The notes under the pieces: model-generated
What the model was told of the DNA's origin: nothing
Databases searched by the model: none
The model's input: the letters and a program-made list of their open reading frames with translations, nothing else
Position numbers and translations under genes: made by a program
NCBI GenBank assembly: GCA_016931035.1
Contig: JAFGFN010000011.1
Location: 1 to 55,380, forward strand
Source of the DNA: Candidatus Sumerlaeota bacterium
Lineage (GTDB): Bacteria; Sumerlaeota; Sumerlaeia; UBA8349
Length of the DNA stretch: 55,380 bases
Reading direction: 5' to 3'
Shown: piece by piece, positions 43,401 to 52,322 of the stretch
Numbering within the stretch: the stretch's first letter is position 1
Layout: each line of letters begins with the position of its first letter

Positions 43401-45573
43401 CGGCCATCGGAACGCGGGGCACCGGTTCGCCCGGCGAAAGGTCGACAACGACTCCTTCGGCGGTGCTCCACTTCGTCGCGACCTTCCTCTCCCGGGGAAA
43501 TTCGGTATCGGAAAGGAGCGTGTCGAGGAAGACGAAGGTAGCCTCGATCTGTCCCTCGAGCCGATCCCAACGCAGCCGATCGGGGCGGTCGTAGGCCGTA
43601 TCGACCTTCTCGCGGTAACCGTCGAGGGTCGCCCACGTGGTGCTCATGACGCCGAAACTCTGCCCAATGCCCGAGGTAAGGGTCGTCACGTGCGGCATCG
43701 AGTACGAGCCGTTGTATTCCTGTCCGCCCGCGGGCGAAATATCGACATAGCGCCTGAGATTCTCCGGCCAGACCTCCGTGCCGGCGCGCTCGTCCTTGAT
43801 CCTCGACAGCAGCCAAGTCTTCAGAGACTGGAAGTTCCCCTTCTCATCCTGAGCCCAGAGATCGCAAAGGAGGTTGGGACCCACCACGATCCCCGAGTCC
43901 GACAAATCCAGCCCCATCAGGAAACTCAGCGGGGTCGTCTCTGCCGCGTCGGGCAGACCGTTCAACCCGAGTTCGTCCATGAGATCCCCGCGGAGCTTGT
44001 TGCGCAAGTCGTTCGTCCGCTCGATCTGGAACGTCTGTTCCTCCTGGCCAAGGACCCGGTCCCGGACGCGACGCCACAGGTCTTCGGCTATGGGGCGAAC
44101 CTCGGGCGTCAACCCGTCTTCCGTGAGCATCTGTTTCTGAGCCGCGAAATAGGACTTGCGCTTGGCGTCGAGCGCTTCGACTTCCTTCTCGAGTTTCGCC
44201 CTGAGTTCCTTCTCGCCCTTGGGAACGGCGGCAAGGTCCAGTCGCTTGGGAAACAGTTCCGCCTCGACCTGAACGACAAACCGGGCCACTTCGTCTTTGA
44301 CATAGCGATGGAGCGGCCGGTAGTTGGGTGGCATCTCGCGCTTGAGAACGAAGGTGTTCAAGGAGAAGGAAACGACCATCAGGCCCGCCAGGACGCCGGA
44401 CACAACCCATCGTTTTCGGCCCCCGGAAACAAGGAACGCGATGATCAGGACGGGGAACCCGAGGATCGCCGTCAGGATGTTGGGGGAGGCGCCCCCGCCG
44501 GCCAGATGCAATTGGGCAAGAGGATCGCCTGTCTCGTCCAGCTGGCGAACCAGGGCGACGTGTTCGCGATATTCCCCCAACCGATCGAGGGTGCCCTTAA
44601 TCTTGATCTCCCGTTCCCTTGGGGTGGCCGAGAGGGCCGCGAGCATCTCGCGCGAACCGATCTGCGCCATGCCGTAGGCGTCGACAAACGCGAAGAGAAG
44701 ATGGCGCGGCGGAGGATTCTCGGCGTAGTGCCGCAGGAGATTCAGCGCCAATGCCGTGTCGACGGCGACGTCGGCCCCTTTGGCGAGCTCGGGAACGACG
44801 CACATGGCGTCGGTCGGCACACCGAAGGCCAGAACCTTCTGACCCTCGGGCGCCTTCTCGGACTTGAGAAGGGCGTAGATGTTGCGGCCCGTCACCTCTT
44901 CCCACTTCGCCTCGGCGTAGAGCCTGCCTTGCCCGGCCTGCGAAGTCCGCAGCGAATCGGCGAGCGGACCCTCGGGAATGTAGAAACGGGGAACGTCGAT
45001 GGGAAGGTTGACGATATGGCTGTGAGCATCGACGAGATTCTCGCGCGGCGAGCCGAGGAGCAGAATGGCCCGCGCCCCGGCGTTGGCGGCCCTTTCCCAG
45101 TTCCGCCGCCCCACAAACTCCATGACGGCGATGTTTCCGCGCAGGCTGCGCGAAGGAACGTCGGGGATGTCCGCCTCTTCGATATAGACGAGTCGTCCGG
45201 AGATGCCTTCTTTGGGAGTCGTATTCGGACGGCACGAAGCGGGCCAGATCGGGTAGATGCGGTGCGTGCCCGCCGACGGCGAACCCGGTTCCAGCGTCAG
45301 TTCCGCGCGTCCGAACACGGGCGCGACGACCGGAAACTCGTGCGTCCAGACCTGGACGCCCGGGACGGCTCGAATCTTCTCCTCGAGCTCGCGGAGCGCC
45401 GCGTCATGACTCGGACTGCCGATCAGTCGGTTCTCGAATCCCGCGAACCACTCGGTGTCGTTGCGAATCTCCTCGACACGCGGGCTGAGCGACCACGCCA
45501 CGGGTGAGCCCAGCCAAACGGCCATCGCCCACGCGGCGAGAAGAATTCGGAAAGAGAGTTGGACACGTCCCAT
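40426..45573 (-). CDS. Giant FtsX-type permease with PA/M28-like ectodomain
   Basis: 1715 residues. A signal peptide (~1-28) is followed by a PA-like domain (~100-230) and an M28-peptidase-like segment (~235-320: VLAFGVPTDAMCVVPELAKGADVAVDTALALNLLRHY; RHLLFAFVDAYGMAQIGSREML). M28 metal ligands are replaced (no H-x-D, no EE), so it is probably a pseudo-peptidase. Then two helices (~370-415), a coiled coil (~430-500), a large mixed region with Ig-like parts, a helix cluster (~1040-1115), and a MacB/FtsX core (~1150-1560: NMRKRKLRTFLTGFTIVLVTFALL; FNTMLSSIAERKREIHIYTSLGLAP). A ~150-residue soluble tail ends it. AAGGGGA precedes the ATG at 45573. Confidence 0.8.
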   Translation of the reverse strand: MGRVQLSFRILLAAWAMAVWLGSPVAWSLSPRVEEIRNDTEWFAGFENRLIGSPSHDAALRELEEKIRAVPGVQVWTHEFPVVAPVFGRAELTLEPGSPSAGTHRIYPIWPASCRPNTTPKEGISGRLVYIEEADIPDVPSRSLRGNIAVMEFVGRRNWERAANAGARAILLLGSPRENLVDAHSHIVNLPIDVPRFYIPEGPLADSLRTSQAGQGRLYAEAKWEEVTGRNIYALLKSEKAPEGQKVLAFGVPTDAMCVVPELAKGADVAVDTALALNLLRHYAENPPPRHLLFAFVDAYGMAQIGSREMLAALSATPREREIKIKGTLDRLGEYREHVALVRQLDETGDPLAQLHLAGGGASPNILTAILGFPVLIIAFLVSGGRKRWVVSGVLAGLMVVSFSLNTFVLKREMPPNYRPLHRYVKDEVARFVVQVEAELFPKRLDLAAVPKGEKELRAKLEKEVEALDAKRKSYFAAQKQMLTEDGLTPEVRPIAEDLWRRVRDRVLGQEEQTFQIERTNDLRNKLRGDLMDELGLNGLPDAAETTPLSFLMGLDLSDSGIVVGPNLLCDLWAQDEKGNFQSLKTWLLSRIKDERAGTEVWPENLRRYVDISPAGGQEYNGSYSMPHVTTLTSGIGQSFGVMSTTWATLDGYREKVDTAYDRPDRLRWDRLEGQIEATFVFLDTLLSDTEFPRERKVATKWSTAEGVVVDLSPGEPVPRVPMAGYLVTLQAGTTKGYTATPKLLTNDGAGVRRQEFRFTGVDGSFRFDVIPGHVYGNNHVDGTEKPKPNVYVQGYLLADDGRIIRGLDLAKAGRGIRVDIKDIRVKTDLKPLRAVAFTCEELDALEISDTRFFQDLGSATILDVRRGGPPQRVNFTLAEGIMTVLLEPGTRWMAVLRAGVARNRMALLNVMEPNAGMNLPVRETMKGFVLGEPLAATPFYQSALDLYRLDERRLRDYRAKGITSVAIDDLHANSARMLAAADEAIVRDDGAASYYNSTGALANEIRTYQATRDTAQDVVRGAIFLLLALVPFAYALERLLVATPRIYRQIVSVLIIFGVMTAILWSFHPAFKISTQPLMIIMAFGIIFMSLMVMTMVYMRFSTAADELRSGRAEASGAKTSRFGVASTAFRLGIANMRKRKLRTFLTGFTIVLVTFALLCFTSTSSYVGQRESKLDVVPPYTGVLVREPSLRKMPADAVDHIRSIVGPDRIVSPRYWWLSEEEGQWRLHVRNPKTGKAFSANAGLGLDAAESHFTDIAAICPEWERFAQGNGCYLSETAAKETGLEPGDEVVVGGRTLELIATYDTAEFDRGLKGIDGMSISPADYSMMYGDEAKQMRTTDLNQLAEELESGAGLESSIDLRPLSGSQVVVLPAKMVQELAVSDLRSVAIQASDTEDATSLASLLVSRVAFPIYYSSAEGTRAITTIPLLPRPPKSLFIPLLIAGLIIFNTMLSSIAERKREIHIYTSLGLAPLHVGFLFLAEAITYGLMGAIFGYVVGQGLATVFSHFGWMGGLTLNYSGTQTISVMIMVLAVVIVSSLVPAYLAGKLAAPSNKMTWHVPRPVDDAIRDTLPFTVTGQTANGVVAYLYEYLDAHREGSIGNFATDDLKAFHKPNGGVDILWIEGTVWLAPYDLGVRQQIQIGIRETVDEDIYAIDLELQRGSGQVQSWWKLNRVFIGDLRKQLLGWRKLQAESAMRYIGKGNEMLGYAEVKQT

Positions 45574-45692
45574 CTGAATCATCCCCTTCGACCCGCTCAA
45601 TACTTTGTCGGGATCGACGGAAATCGCGCCGTCCCGACCTTGGATCTCTCCCTATATACGATTCTCCGAAGAAGCCTTCAATCCCTTTCGGC

Positions 45693-47765
45693 TCACTGAG
45701 GCTGAATATCTATCAAGAAGTAGGGGCGGTCCAGAACCACCATCAGCGGCGGAACCAGGGACCAGAAGACCGTCGCAAAAACCTCTCCCATGATGAGTCC
45801 CAGGAGCAGCGGCTGCATTCGACGATAGAGCCGCGCCCCTCCGTACCGGAGAATGAAAACCTTGAGCAGCCATCCCATCATGATGCTCGCCCACGCCGTT
45901 CTCGAGTGATGCGTCCCGACCATGAGAAGACCGATCGGGTGGAGCGGGAATCGGGGACTCATCAGGCATCCCCACTGGAGCCCTCCGGCCAGCGCCGCAC
46001 CGAACAGCATGTGGGCGGGTTCGTTGTACATGACCGGACGATCCATGGTTCCTCCGGTCGTGAACCGTTTGAGAATGACGTGCGGGTCGTCGAGCCGTCG
46101 GATTCCGAAATCGCTGATGGTCGGTTGTTTGAAGTCGAGCGACATGCTGTAGTTGTAGCTGCACCACAAGTGCGCCGCGCCCGAGATCACGGTTCCGACA
46201 AGCAGCGTGACCAGGAATATCCAGAGAAGCCGGAGGTGGTGGCGTGGGGACGCCGTCTCGTCCAATCCGATCCCGTGGGCGGCCATCGTCGTGGCGCTCA
46301 CGCGCGAGGGAAGCGCGTAGAGAATCGAGACGAAATACGAGAAGTAGAGCGACGTGCTCGTGACCATCGACGGGCCGGCCATGTGGATAAACGGGAATCG
46401 GTACGCCGTTCTGTATGCCATGTCGATTCGCATGAACGGGATCCCGGTTTCGGCAACGACGCGGGTGATGACCAGGGAGATCATGAAGGCGGTCGCGACG
46501 AACGAGAGAGACCAGAACCACTGGACCCGGGCGTAGAACGTGAACCACAGGAACATACCGAGCAGTCCGGCCAGGAACATGCCGCCGGCGCCTCGGTCGC
46601 GCCGATCTTCGTCGTTGCGCGGCGGGCGAAACAGGCACCCGAAAACGTGAGCCCAATGCGAACGTCCCAGCCAGAGAATCCCCAGCATCACGGCGATGAA
46701 AGCGCCCACGCGGTGGTCCGAGATCGTCGTCTCGTAATAGGGCGGGAAATAGCTTTTCAGAATCACCTGTCGCACCGCGTAGGCGAGCGTGAAAAACCAG
46801 ATAGAGAAGCCGATCCGGCTCGGCATGAAGAACGCCATGGCGACGAAAATGAAATACACTCGGTTCGTGTGGATATACCCGGGTACGTTGTTCAGGGGCT
46901 GTTCGGTGAAAAGCCTCTGGAGCGTCCAGTTCAGAGGAACCGTCGGGACGGCGTCGGGCAGGTAGGTGCTCGCCCCACTCAAGAAATGAAGGGCGAACAC
47001 CGTCCCCGCCGCCACCCAGAAGGACGTTCGGCGGAAGATCGGCGCGAAGGCGCGCCCCTCGCCGGGGTTCTCGATGAGCGCCCCCTCCACGGTCAACAGC
47101 GGAAAAGCCAGACGCTCGTTTCGGCGCCATTGGGGGAAAACGATCAGACTCAACCCCAACATCATCATCCAGGAAGGCAACAAGAGGAGGCCCCAGGCGA
47201 AGAGGGGCGGAACCCACGCGCCCCACGGAATCGATTCGTCGGGAAGAAGTTCGCCTATGAACCGATCGCTGATCCAGGTCCCCTTGCCGGTCACGTTGTC
47301 GGGGAAAAGGGACGGACGGAGATTCATCCCTTTGTAGATCTCCGCCAGATCTCCGTCCAGACGCGCGGCATAGGGGGCCTTGGCCAGACAATACGGAAGT
47401 TGTCGAAGGAGCCCTTGGCTCGGAACCACGCTGGCAATGAACAAAACCGCCAGGATGAGCGCCTGCTGACGGGTCGTAAGGGCGAAACGCGGCGCCAGTG
47501 CCCGCAGCAGCGGATTGACCACCAGGACGATCAGGAACATGACGAACAAAGCGGCGATCGGGAGAAAACTGTCCGAGATGTAGGCGGAGTTGAGGACGAA
47601 GTTGTTGTAAGGAGTCGCGATCCAGACGAACAGAGACCCCAGGATGCCGACCAGGAAAGCAATCGTCATCCGCGTGGCGCTCCGCTGCCGTCCGGCGTTC
47701 ATAGGCGAGGGCGTCCCCTCTTCCTGGGGCGACTGCGACTCGGGATAGGTCGGCGACCTCGCCAT
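45693..47765 (-). CDS. Large polytopic membrane protein, DUF6785/DUF6784-like
   Basis: 690 residues with about 14-15 membrane segments after a short cytoplasmic N-terminus. Features: the early pair LNSAYISDSFLPIAALFVMFLIVLVVNPLLR, RQQALILAVLFIASVVPSQGLLRQLPY, and the loop RRNERLAFPLLTVEGALIENPGEG. The C-terminal part carries conserved-looking polar residues (MVGTHHSRTAW). This matches the DUF6785/DUF6784 type found in Planctomycetes-like genomes as far as I recall; transport is inferred. AGGA lies seven bases before the ATG. It is the first gene of the eight-gene minus block. Confidence 0.7.
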   Translation of the reverse strand: MARSPTYPESQSPQEEGTPSPMNAGRQRSATRMTIAFLVGILGSLFVWIATPYNNFVLNSAYISDSFLPIAALFVMFLIVLVVNPLLRALAPRFALTTRQQALILAVLFIASVVPSQGLLRQLPYCLAKAPYAARLDGDLAEIYKGMNLRPSLFPDNVTGKGTWISDRFIGELLPDESIPWGAWVPPLFAWGLLLLPSWMMMLGLSLIVFPQWRRNERLAFPLLTVEGALIENPGEGRAFAPIFRRTSFWVAAGTVFALHFLSGASTYLPDAVPTVPLNWTLQRLFTEQPLNNVPGYIHTNRVYFIFVAMAFFMPSRIGFSIWFFTLAYAVRQVILKSYFPPYYETTISDHRVGAFIAVMLGILWLGRSHWAHVFGCLFRPPRNDEDRRDRGAGGMFLAGLLGMFLWFTFYARVQWFWSLSFVATAFMISLVITRVVAETGIPFMRIDMAYRTAYRFPFIHMAGPSMVTSTSLYFSYFVSILYALPSRVSATTMAAHGIGLDETASPRHHLRLLWIFLVTLLVGTVISGAAHLWCSYNYSMSLDFKQPTISDFGIRRLDDPHVILKRFTTGGTMDRPVMYNEPAHMLFGAALAGGLQWGCLMSPRFPLHPIGLLMVGTHHSRTAWASIMMGWLLKVFILRYGGARLYRRMQPLLLGLIMGEVFATVFWSLVPPLMVVLDRPYFLIDIQPQ

Positions 47766-47995
47766 AATTGAATCCTATGTAACACAACGTCCGGTCATCA
47801 TGGATAATCGTGAGCACTTTCAACATCGGACGCGCGGATTTGGGTTCGCAGACGCGGGCATCCTAACCATCCAACCATTCTTTTTTCAAGCAATAAACGC
47901 CGGCGGCTGTTTCGGGGAGTGCGGGCCGGAGCGTGCCGTGCAAAGTGCTCTCCTTCGAAAGAAAGGCGTTTCTGAACCAAAGACCCATAACCTCT
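47766..47995. other. Intergenic region upstream of the eight-gene minus block
   Basis: 230 bp between the start of the 690-residue membrane protein gene and the end of the glycosidase-like gene, both on the minus strand. It is less GC-rich than its surroundings near 47810-47900. TTGAAA occurs on the minus strand near 47820, but no convincing -10 box follows. No gene, terminator or operator could be supported. Confidence 0.35.
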
Positions 47996-50179
47996 TTACA
48001 GCCAAGCATTCAGCCCTTCGTTCCGGACGACCCACCCGGGTGGCTTGGGGAAACCGGGGGCATCGGCCCCCGGCGGCGATCCGTCCCACCCGGCGGCCAT
48101 CATCGCCGTCGCGATTAACAGAGCCCCGTTCGCCGGAAGATACAGCGGCAGGTCCTGTCGGGTGGGATTGTGTCCATTCGCCAGGAACCGGTTTTGGGCG
48201 AGGTCGGAAAAGAGAGCGTCGATGGCGGCCTCCGGTTCTCCGAGCCGCGCGGCGCACATCGCGATCATGGCGTAATCCCATCCCCAGCTCTTTGCCCCTA
48301 AGTCCCATTCATCCAACACTTTGTGGAGCGTGCGCCGCATCGTCTCGCGGTCCACGTCCCATCCCGGAAGGCAGCCCAAGGCCATGAGCATCGACGGGTG
48401 ATCGATCTTGTACTTGGTGAATGTGTCTGGGGCGTTTTCGTGACCGACGTAAACCCCTTCATGAACCGGCAGGGGGGCCAACTTGGCCAGGACGATGTCC
48501 CATGCCGCGCATCGCCCCAGGCCCAACCGCTCGCGCCAGCGTTGGGCGATCTCGAGACCGTAGCGCCAGTAGGCCAGTTCGAAAACCGGGTTGAGCGCCT
48601 CTCGGGGAGGGTACACCTCCTGGACCGTGTGAATCGGCGGGGGCAAGACATAGCGTCCGCTCTCCTGGTCCCATGAGGCGAATGCCGCCATGAATTCGGC
48701 GGTGTCGAACACGAGGCGAGCGTAGCGATCCAGCGTCTCGCGCGTTGGATGGGCGCGGTAGAGGATTTCGGCGTAGGCGATCGGATGCGGCTGACACCAG
48801 ATCAGGAGCGGGCTGATGGGAGAAGGACAGCAATCGTCCCATCCTTCGGGGCCATACATCTTCACCCATCGCGCGCCGTCGAGTCCCATTTTCCGAGCCA
48901 TCTCGCGCGCCAGGGGCATCCGAGCCAAGTACCACTCCATGCTTCGCTCGAGCAGATGAGGACGCCCCCAGAGCGGGAAGTGGAACGCATGCCACCAGTG
49001 CATTTCGAGGTTGAACTTGCCGTACCAGCTCATCGTCGTCAGACCGGTCTCTTGAGGAGGGCGCGAGCCCGAGCATTGAATTGCCGTGAGATACTGCGAC
49101 AGGACAATCCGGCGTTCGAGCTCCGGGGCGCGAGGGTCCGCGCTGCCGGACAGGTCGATCGCGCCTCCTTCGGTCCAGAACGCGTTCCACCACCGGCGCG
49201 CCGCGTCGAGCGTCTCGGAAACGGAGGGCAGCACTCGGCCTTCGAGCGAGCATTCGGCAAAGGCGCAGACGATCTCGAACCGCTCGGAGTCGCCGCGGGG
49301 ACGAACGATCCGACGGTGCGTCTCGGGCGATTCCGCCCGGGCGTCGCCGCGCCACTCGATCGACGCGTGGTAGCGATCGGCGTCGAGAGTTCGAACCAAG
49401 TCCATCCGATTCGGTCCGTCCGCGAGCGAGGTCGTCCCGTGGCGCTCCGGATGGGCCCAATCGGAACCGGAGATGTAGAGCGACCAAGTATCTTCCGGCA
49501 CGCCTTCCGTGGCATGAGCGTCCCGCTCATGATGCGTGGCGCTTTGCGCCGCGGAGAACACGGGCGAGACGCCCGTGTCACTTCTTGCGTTGGGCGAAGG
49601 CCCTGGGAAGGCGATTTCGACGGCGAGGGCGCCTAAACGCACGAGGGGGGATTCGATTGCGAAGACGACCTGGTCTTGCTCGGGGTGGCACGCCGTGAGG
49701 ACCGTCACCGCTTCGCCCGCAAAACGGAACCGACTGGTCAGAACGCCGTTCCAGAGATCGAGCGTCTGATCGATCTCCGACAGATCCGCGAGAGCGGCGC
49801 GCCGTCCGTCGGGATGGGTCAGAACCATTCCGATCCGGGCCAGATTCACGCGGTGCGGGTTCTGGCGCAGGTAGGCGTAGAGGGCCTTCTGCCCCTCCCC
49901 TCTCAAGGGAAATCCGAGCGGGCCGCGGGGCGTGTCGAAGACCGACATGCGGAAATCGCCGAACTCCATTCCGGCGGGCTTGGGACTCGTGTGCCATCCC
50001 CATTGCGACTGGGTGCAAAGCGGGGTCCCGCGCAGGGACTCGTCGTAGAACGTCTGCATTCCCGTGACGTCGGCTGTAAAGGCGAACTCGCCGTTCCCGA
50101 CGCTGAGCGGGGACTCGGCATCGGGTTTCACGTGTCGGGGATTGTGGCGGGTCGTCAAACCGTGCCGGTCGATCGCCAT
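47996..50179 (-). CDS. (Alpha/alpha)6-barrel glycoside-hydrolase-like protein
   Basis: 727 residues, no signal peptide, so probably cytoplasmic. The N-terminal ~270 residues form a beta-rich domain (ESPLSVGNGEFAFTADVTGMQTFYDESLRGTPL). The rest is helical with W-rich blocks (WYGKFNLEMHWWHAFHFPLWGRPHLLERSMEWYLARMPLAREMARKMG; PALLIWCQPHPIAYAEILYR-like). This is the layout of GH65/GH95-like six-hairpin glycosidases or phosphorylases. The catalytic acid could not be fixed by eye and substrate is unknown. AGGAG lies seven bases before the ATG at 50179. Residues ~200-224 derive from a palindromic repeat. Confidence 0.75.
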   Translation of the reverse strand: MAIDRHGLTTRHNPRHVKPDAESPLSVGNGEFAFTADVTGMQTFYDESLRGTPLCTQSQWGWHTSPKPAGMEFGDFRMSVFDTPRGPLGFPLRGEGQKALYAYLRQNPHRVNLARIGMVLTHPDGRRAALADLSEIDQTLDLWNGVLTSRFRFAGEAVTVLTACHPEQDQVVFAIESPLVRLGALAVEIAFPGPSPNARSDTGVSPVFSAAQSATHHERDAHATEGVPEDTWSLYISGSDWAHPERHGTTSLADGPNRMDLVRTLDADRYHASIEWRGDARAESPETHRRIVRPRGDSERFEIVCAFAECSLEGRVLPSVSETLDAARRWWNAFWTEGGAIDLSGSADPRAPELERRIVLSQYLTAIQCSGSRPPQETGLTTMSWYGKFNLEMHWWHAFHFPLWGRPHLLERSMEWYLARMPLAREMARKMGLDGARWVKMYGPEGWDDCCPSPISPLLIWCQPHPIAYAEILYRAHPTRETLDRYARLVFDTAEFMAAFASWDQESGRYVLPPPIHTVQEVYPPREALNPVFELAYWRYGLEIAQRWRERLGLGRCAAWDIVLAKLAPLPVHEGVYVGHENAPDTFTKYKIDHPSMLMALGCLPGWDVDRETMRRTLHKVLDEWDLGAKSWGWDYAMIAMCAARLGEPEAAIDALFSDLAQNRFLANGHNPTRQDLPLYLPANGALLIATAMMAAGWDGSPPGADAPGFPKPPGWVVRNEGLNAWL
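49509..49581. repeat. Palindromic GTGG...CCAC element, copy C, inside the glycosidase-like gene
   Basis: GTGG, CATGAGCG-TCC-CGCTCATG (49513-49531), a central GGCGC-TTT-GCGCC hairpin, then CACGGGCG-AGA-CGCCCGTG (49559-49577) and TCAC (one change from CCAC). It is 73 bp and read on the minus strand without a stop, giving DTGVSPVFS...[10 protein letters not shown] in the glycosidase-like protein. Confidence 0.85.
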
Positions 50180-50267
50180 CCGATTTCTCCTATGCGTTTG
50201 ATCTTTTCGGGTCGGTGCGTTATATCCCGAGACGGGTCCGTGGGGATCCCGAGGGGAGATCATACCG

Positions 50268-52250
50268 ATGAAGACTCTGTTTCGCGAGGATTTCGGATCG
50301 CTCGACGTCGGGAAGTTTCCGTCCAACTACTTCGCGTTCGGCGAATACCATTTCCTGACGCCCGAGACCCGCAAAGGCCCCTGGTACGAATCGACGGTGT
50401 CGAACGCCTGGCGGCCGGCCATCTCGGCGTGGGTCCTCATCGAAGACGACGGCCGGCGCCGCATGATTCAGACCCTCGAAGACACGAACCCTTTCCCGCG
50501 CCTTCTGGCCGCGGGAGACCCTCTCTGGGCCGACTACACGGCTCGGGTCCGCGTTCAGCCGCTCAAGATCGACAGCGGGTTCGTCGGCATGGCGTTTCGC
50601 CATCGTCACCCGAGGCAATACTATCGCCTCGCGCTCGAAGAGGGCAAGACGCTGAAGATTGTGAAGGAGAACCACGACGAGCCCGTCGTTCTCGCCGAGT
50701 GCGCGTTTGCGTACGACAACGACACGGTCTACGAACTTTTCGCGTCGGTCCGAGGCGACCGGATCGAGGCGGGCGTAGACGGAGAAACCCTCCTCCGCGC
50801 GACCGACTCGAGCTACGCCCAAGGGAACGTCGGCCTGATCGCGCGAAGCACCGCCGCCTTCGATTCCGTCCTGGTCGAGGCCGAGGACCCGGCGTTCGAC
50901 GCCTACGTCCAGACTCGTTCGCAACAAGAGCGGGAGCTCGACGCGGAACGCGAGAAGTACGCGAAGCCCGTCTTGTGGAAGAAGATCGACACCCGCGGCT
51001 TCGGCACGGGCCGTCAACTTCGGTTCGGCCACTTGAAGAACAGGGAACAGATAGACTTCGTCGCCGCGCAACACGTGAAGCTCGAGACCGAGAAGGACGG
51101 CTATTCGGCGGTCCGCTGCCTCACGGCGTTCGATCTCGACGGCAACGTTCTCTGGCAGTTCGGCGTGCCGTCGCGCGATCCCGACGCCGCGCTCGTCACC
51201 TGCGACGTCCCCTGCCAAATCTACGACATCGACGGCGACGGACGCGACGAAGTGCTCACTCTCAAGAACTTCAAACTCTATATCCTCGACGGACGCGACG
51301 GTTCGGTGAAGAACAAGACGGCCCTCCCCTCGAACCCCGCCGCCGAAGATCGTTTCGGCCACGTCCTGGGCGATTCGATCGTCATCGCCAACTTCCGGGG
51401 CAAGGCGCGTCCCTCCGACATCCTCATCAAGGACCGCTACTCCCAAGTCTGGGTCTACGACGACAATCTGAATCTTCTCTGGTCCGCGCGACGCCCGAAA
51501 GGCCAACACTTGAGCAACACCGGGCACTTCCCCGTGCCTTGCGACGTGAACGGCGACGGCCGCGACGAGCTGTTCTGCGGCTACACCCTCTTCGATTGCG
51601 AGGGGCGCGTGCTCTGGAACCACGACTGGCCCGACCACACCGACGAGATTTGCATCGGCCGGTTCAATCCCGACCGCTCGGACATGCAAATCGCCACCGC
51701 GTCGGGCGACGCGGGCTTCAACATCTTCAGCGCCGACGGCCAGGTCCTCCACCACGAGGTCAAGGGTCACGCCCAACGGATCGGCGCCGCGCGGTTCCGC
51801 GACGACTTGCCCGGCCTTCAGTTCTATGTCATCACCTTCTGGCATCACCCGAGCATCGTGTCGCTTCACAATTGCACGGGCCGCCGACTCTTCGACTTCG
51901 GCCTTCAAGCCCTCGGCAACATCCTCAACCCGGTCAACTGGACCGGGAGCGGGACCGAGTTGGCGCTGCTGTCCGGGAACGTGGAACACGGAGGGATGAT
52001 CGACGGTCAGGGACGCTGCGTGGTGCTCTTTCCCGGCGACGGACACCCGCAGCTCTGCAGCGAGGCGCGCGACCTCGCGGGCGACGCGCGCGACGAGATT
52101 CTCCACTGGGACACCGAATCGATCTGGATCTACACCCAGGACCGGCCATTCGAGGGCGACCGCATCTACTCCCCGATCCGACCGAATCCCTACAACAACT
52201 CGAACTATCGCGGCGAAACCTCGCTTCCCAATTGGGAACCCCGCGGATGA
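50268..52250 (+). CDS. Laminin-G-like plus beta-propeller protein, rhamnogalacturonan-lyase-like
   Basis: 660 residues, no signal peptide. Residues ~1-210 form a concanavalin-like sandwich (YTARVRVQPLKIDSGFVGMAFRHRHPRQYYRLALEEG; GNVGLIARSTAAFDSVLVE). Residues ~240-660 form a many-bladed propeller with FG-GAP/EF-type calcium loops (IYDIDGDGRDEVLTL; CDVNGDGRDELFCGY) and an ending (IYSPIRPNPYNNSNYRGETSLPNW) that recalls PL11 rhamnogalacturonan lyases. GGGGAG lies nine bases before the ATG. It is divergent from the glycosidase-like gene (88 bp), so the pair may share a promoter and a sugar-related task. Catalysis is unproven. Confidence 0.75.
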   Translation: MKTLFREDFGSLDVGKFPSNYFAFGEYHFLTPETRKGPWYESTVSNAWRPAISAWVLIEDDGRRRMIQTLEDTNPFPRLLAAGDPLWADYTARVRVQPLKIDSGFVGMAFRHRHPRQYYRLALEEGKTLKIVKENHDEPVVLAECAFAYDNDTVYELFASVRGDRIEAGVDGETLLRATDSSYAQGNVGLIARSTAAFDSVLVEAEDPAFDAYVQTRSQQERELDAEREKYAKPVLWKKIDTRGFGTGRQLRFGHLKNREQIDFVAAQHVKLETEKDGYSAVRCLTAFDLDGNVLWQFGVPSRDPDAALVTCDVPCQIYDIDGDGRDEVLTLKNFKLYILDGRDGSVKNKTALPSNPAAEDRFGHVLGDSIVIANFRGKARPSDILIKDRYSQVWVYDDNLNLLWSARRPKGQHLSNTGHFPVPCDVNGDGRDELFCGYTLFDCEGRVLWNHDWPDHTDEICIGRFNPDRSDMQIATASGDAGFNIFSADGQVLHHEVKGHAQRIGAARFRDDLPGLQFYVITFWHHPSIVSLHNCTGRRLFDFGLQALGNILNPVNWTGSGTELALLSGNVEHGGMIDGQGRCVVLFPGDGHPQLCSEARDLAGDARDEILHWDTESIWIYTQDRPFEGDRIYSPIRPNPYNNSNYRGETSLPNWEPRG

Positions 52251-52322
52251 GAGACCGGGAACGCCGCCGTTGAAAGAGACAAGACGAGCAATCCCTTGTT
52301 CGCCCACATCTGCGGCCGCATC

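Noticed and set aside
40654-45507. A 1617-codon open frame on the plus strand
   Set aside because: It runs antisense to the giant FtsX gene. It has no family motifs and an Arg/Gly/His/Asp-heavy composition, as expected for the complement of a high-GC gene.
49676-52273. An 865-codon plus-strand open frame
   Set aside because: It spans the start of the glycosidase-like gene in antisense and then a wrong frame of the propeller gene. Its sequence is Arg-rich and without domains.
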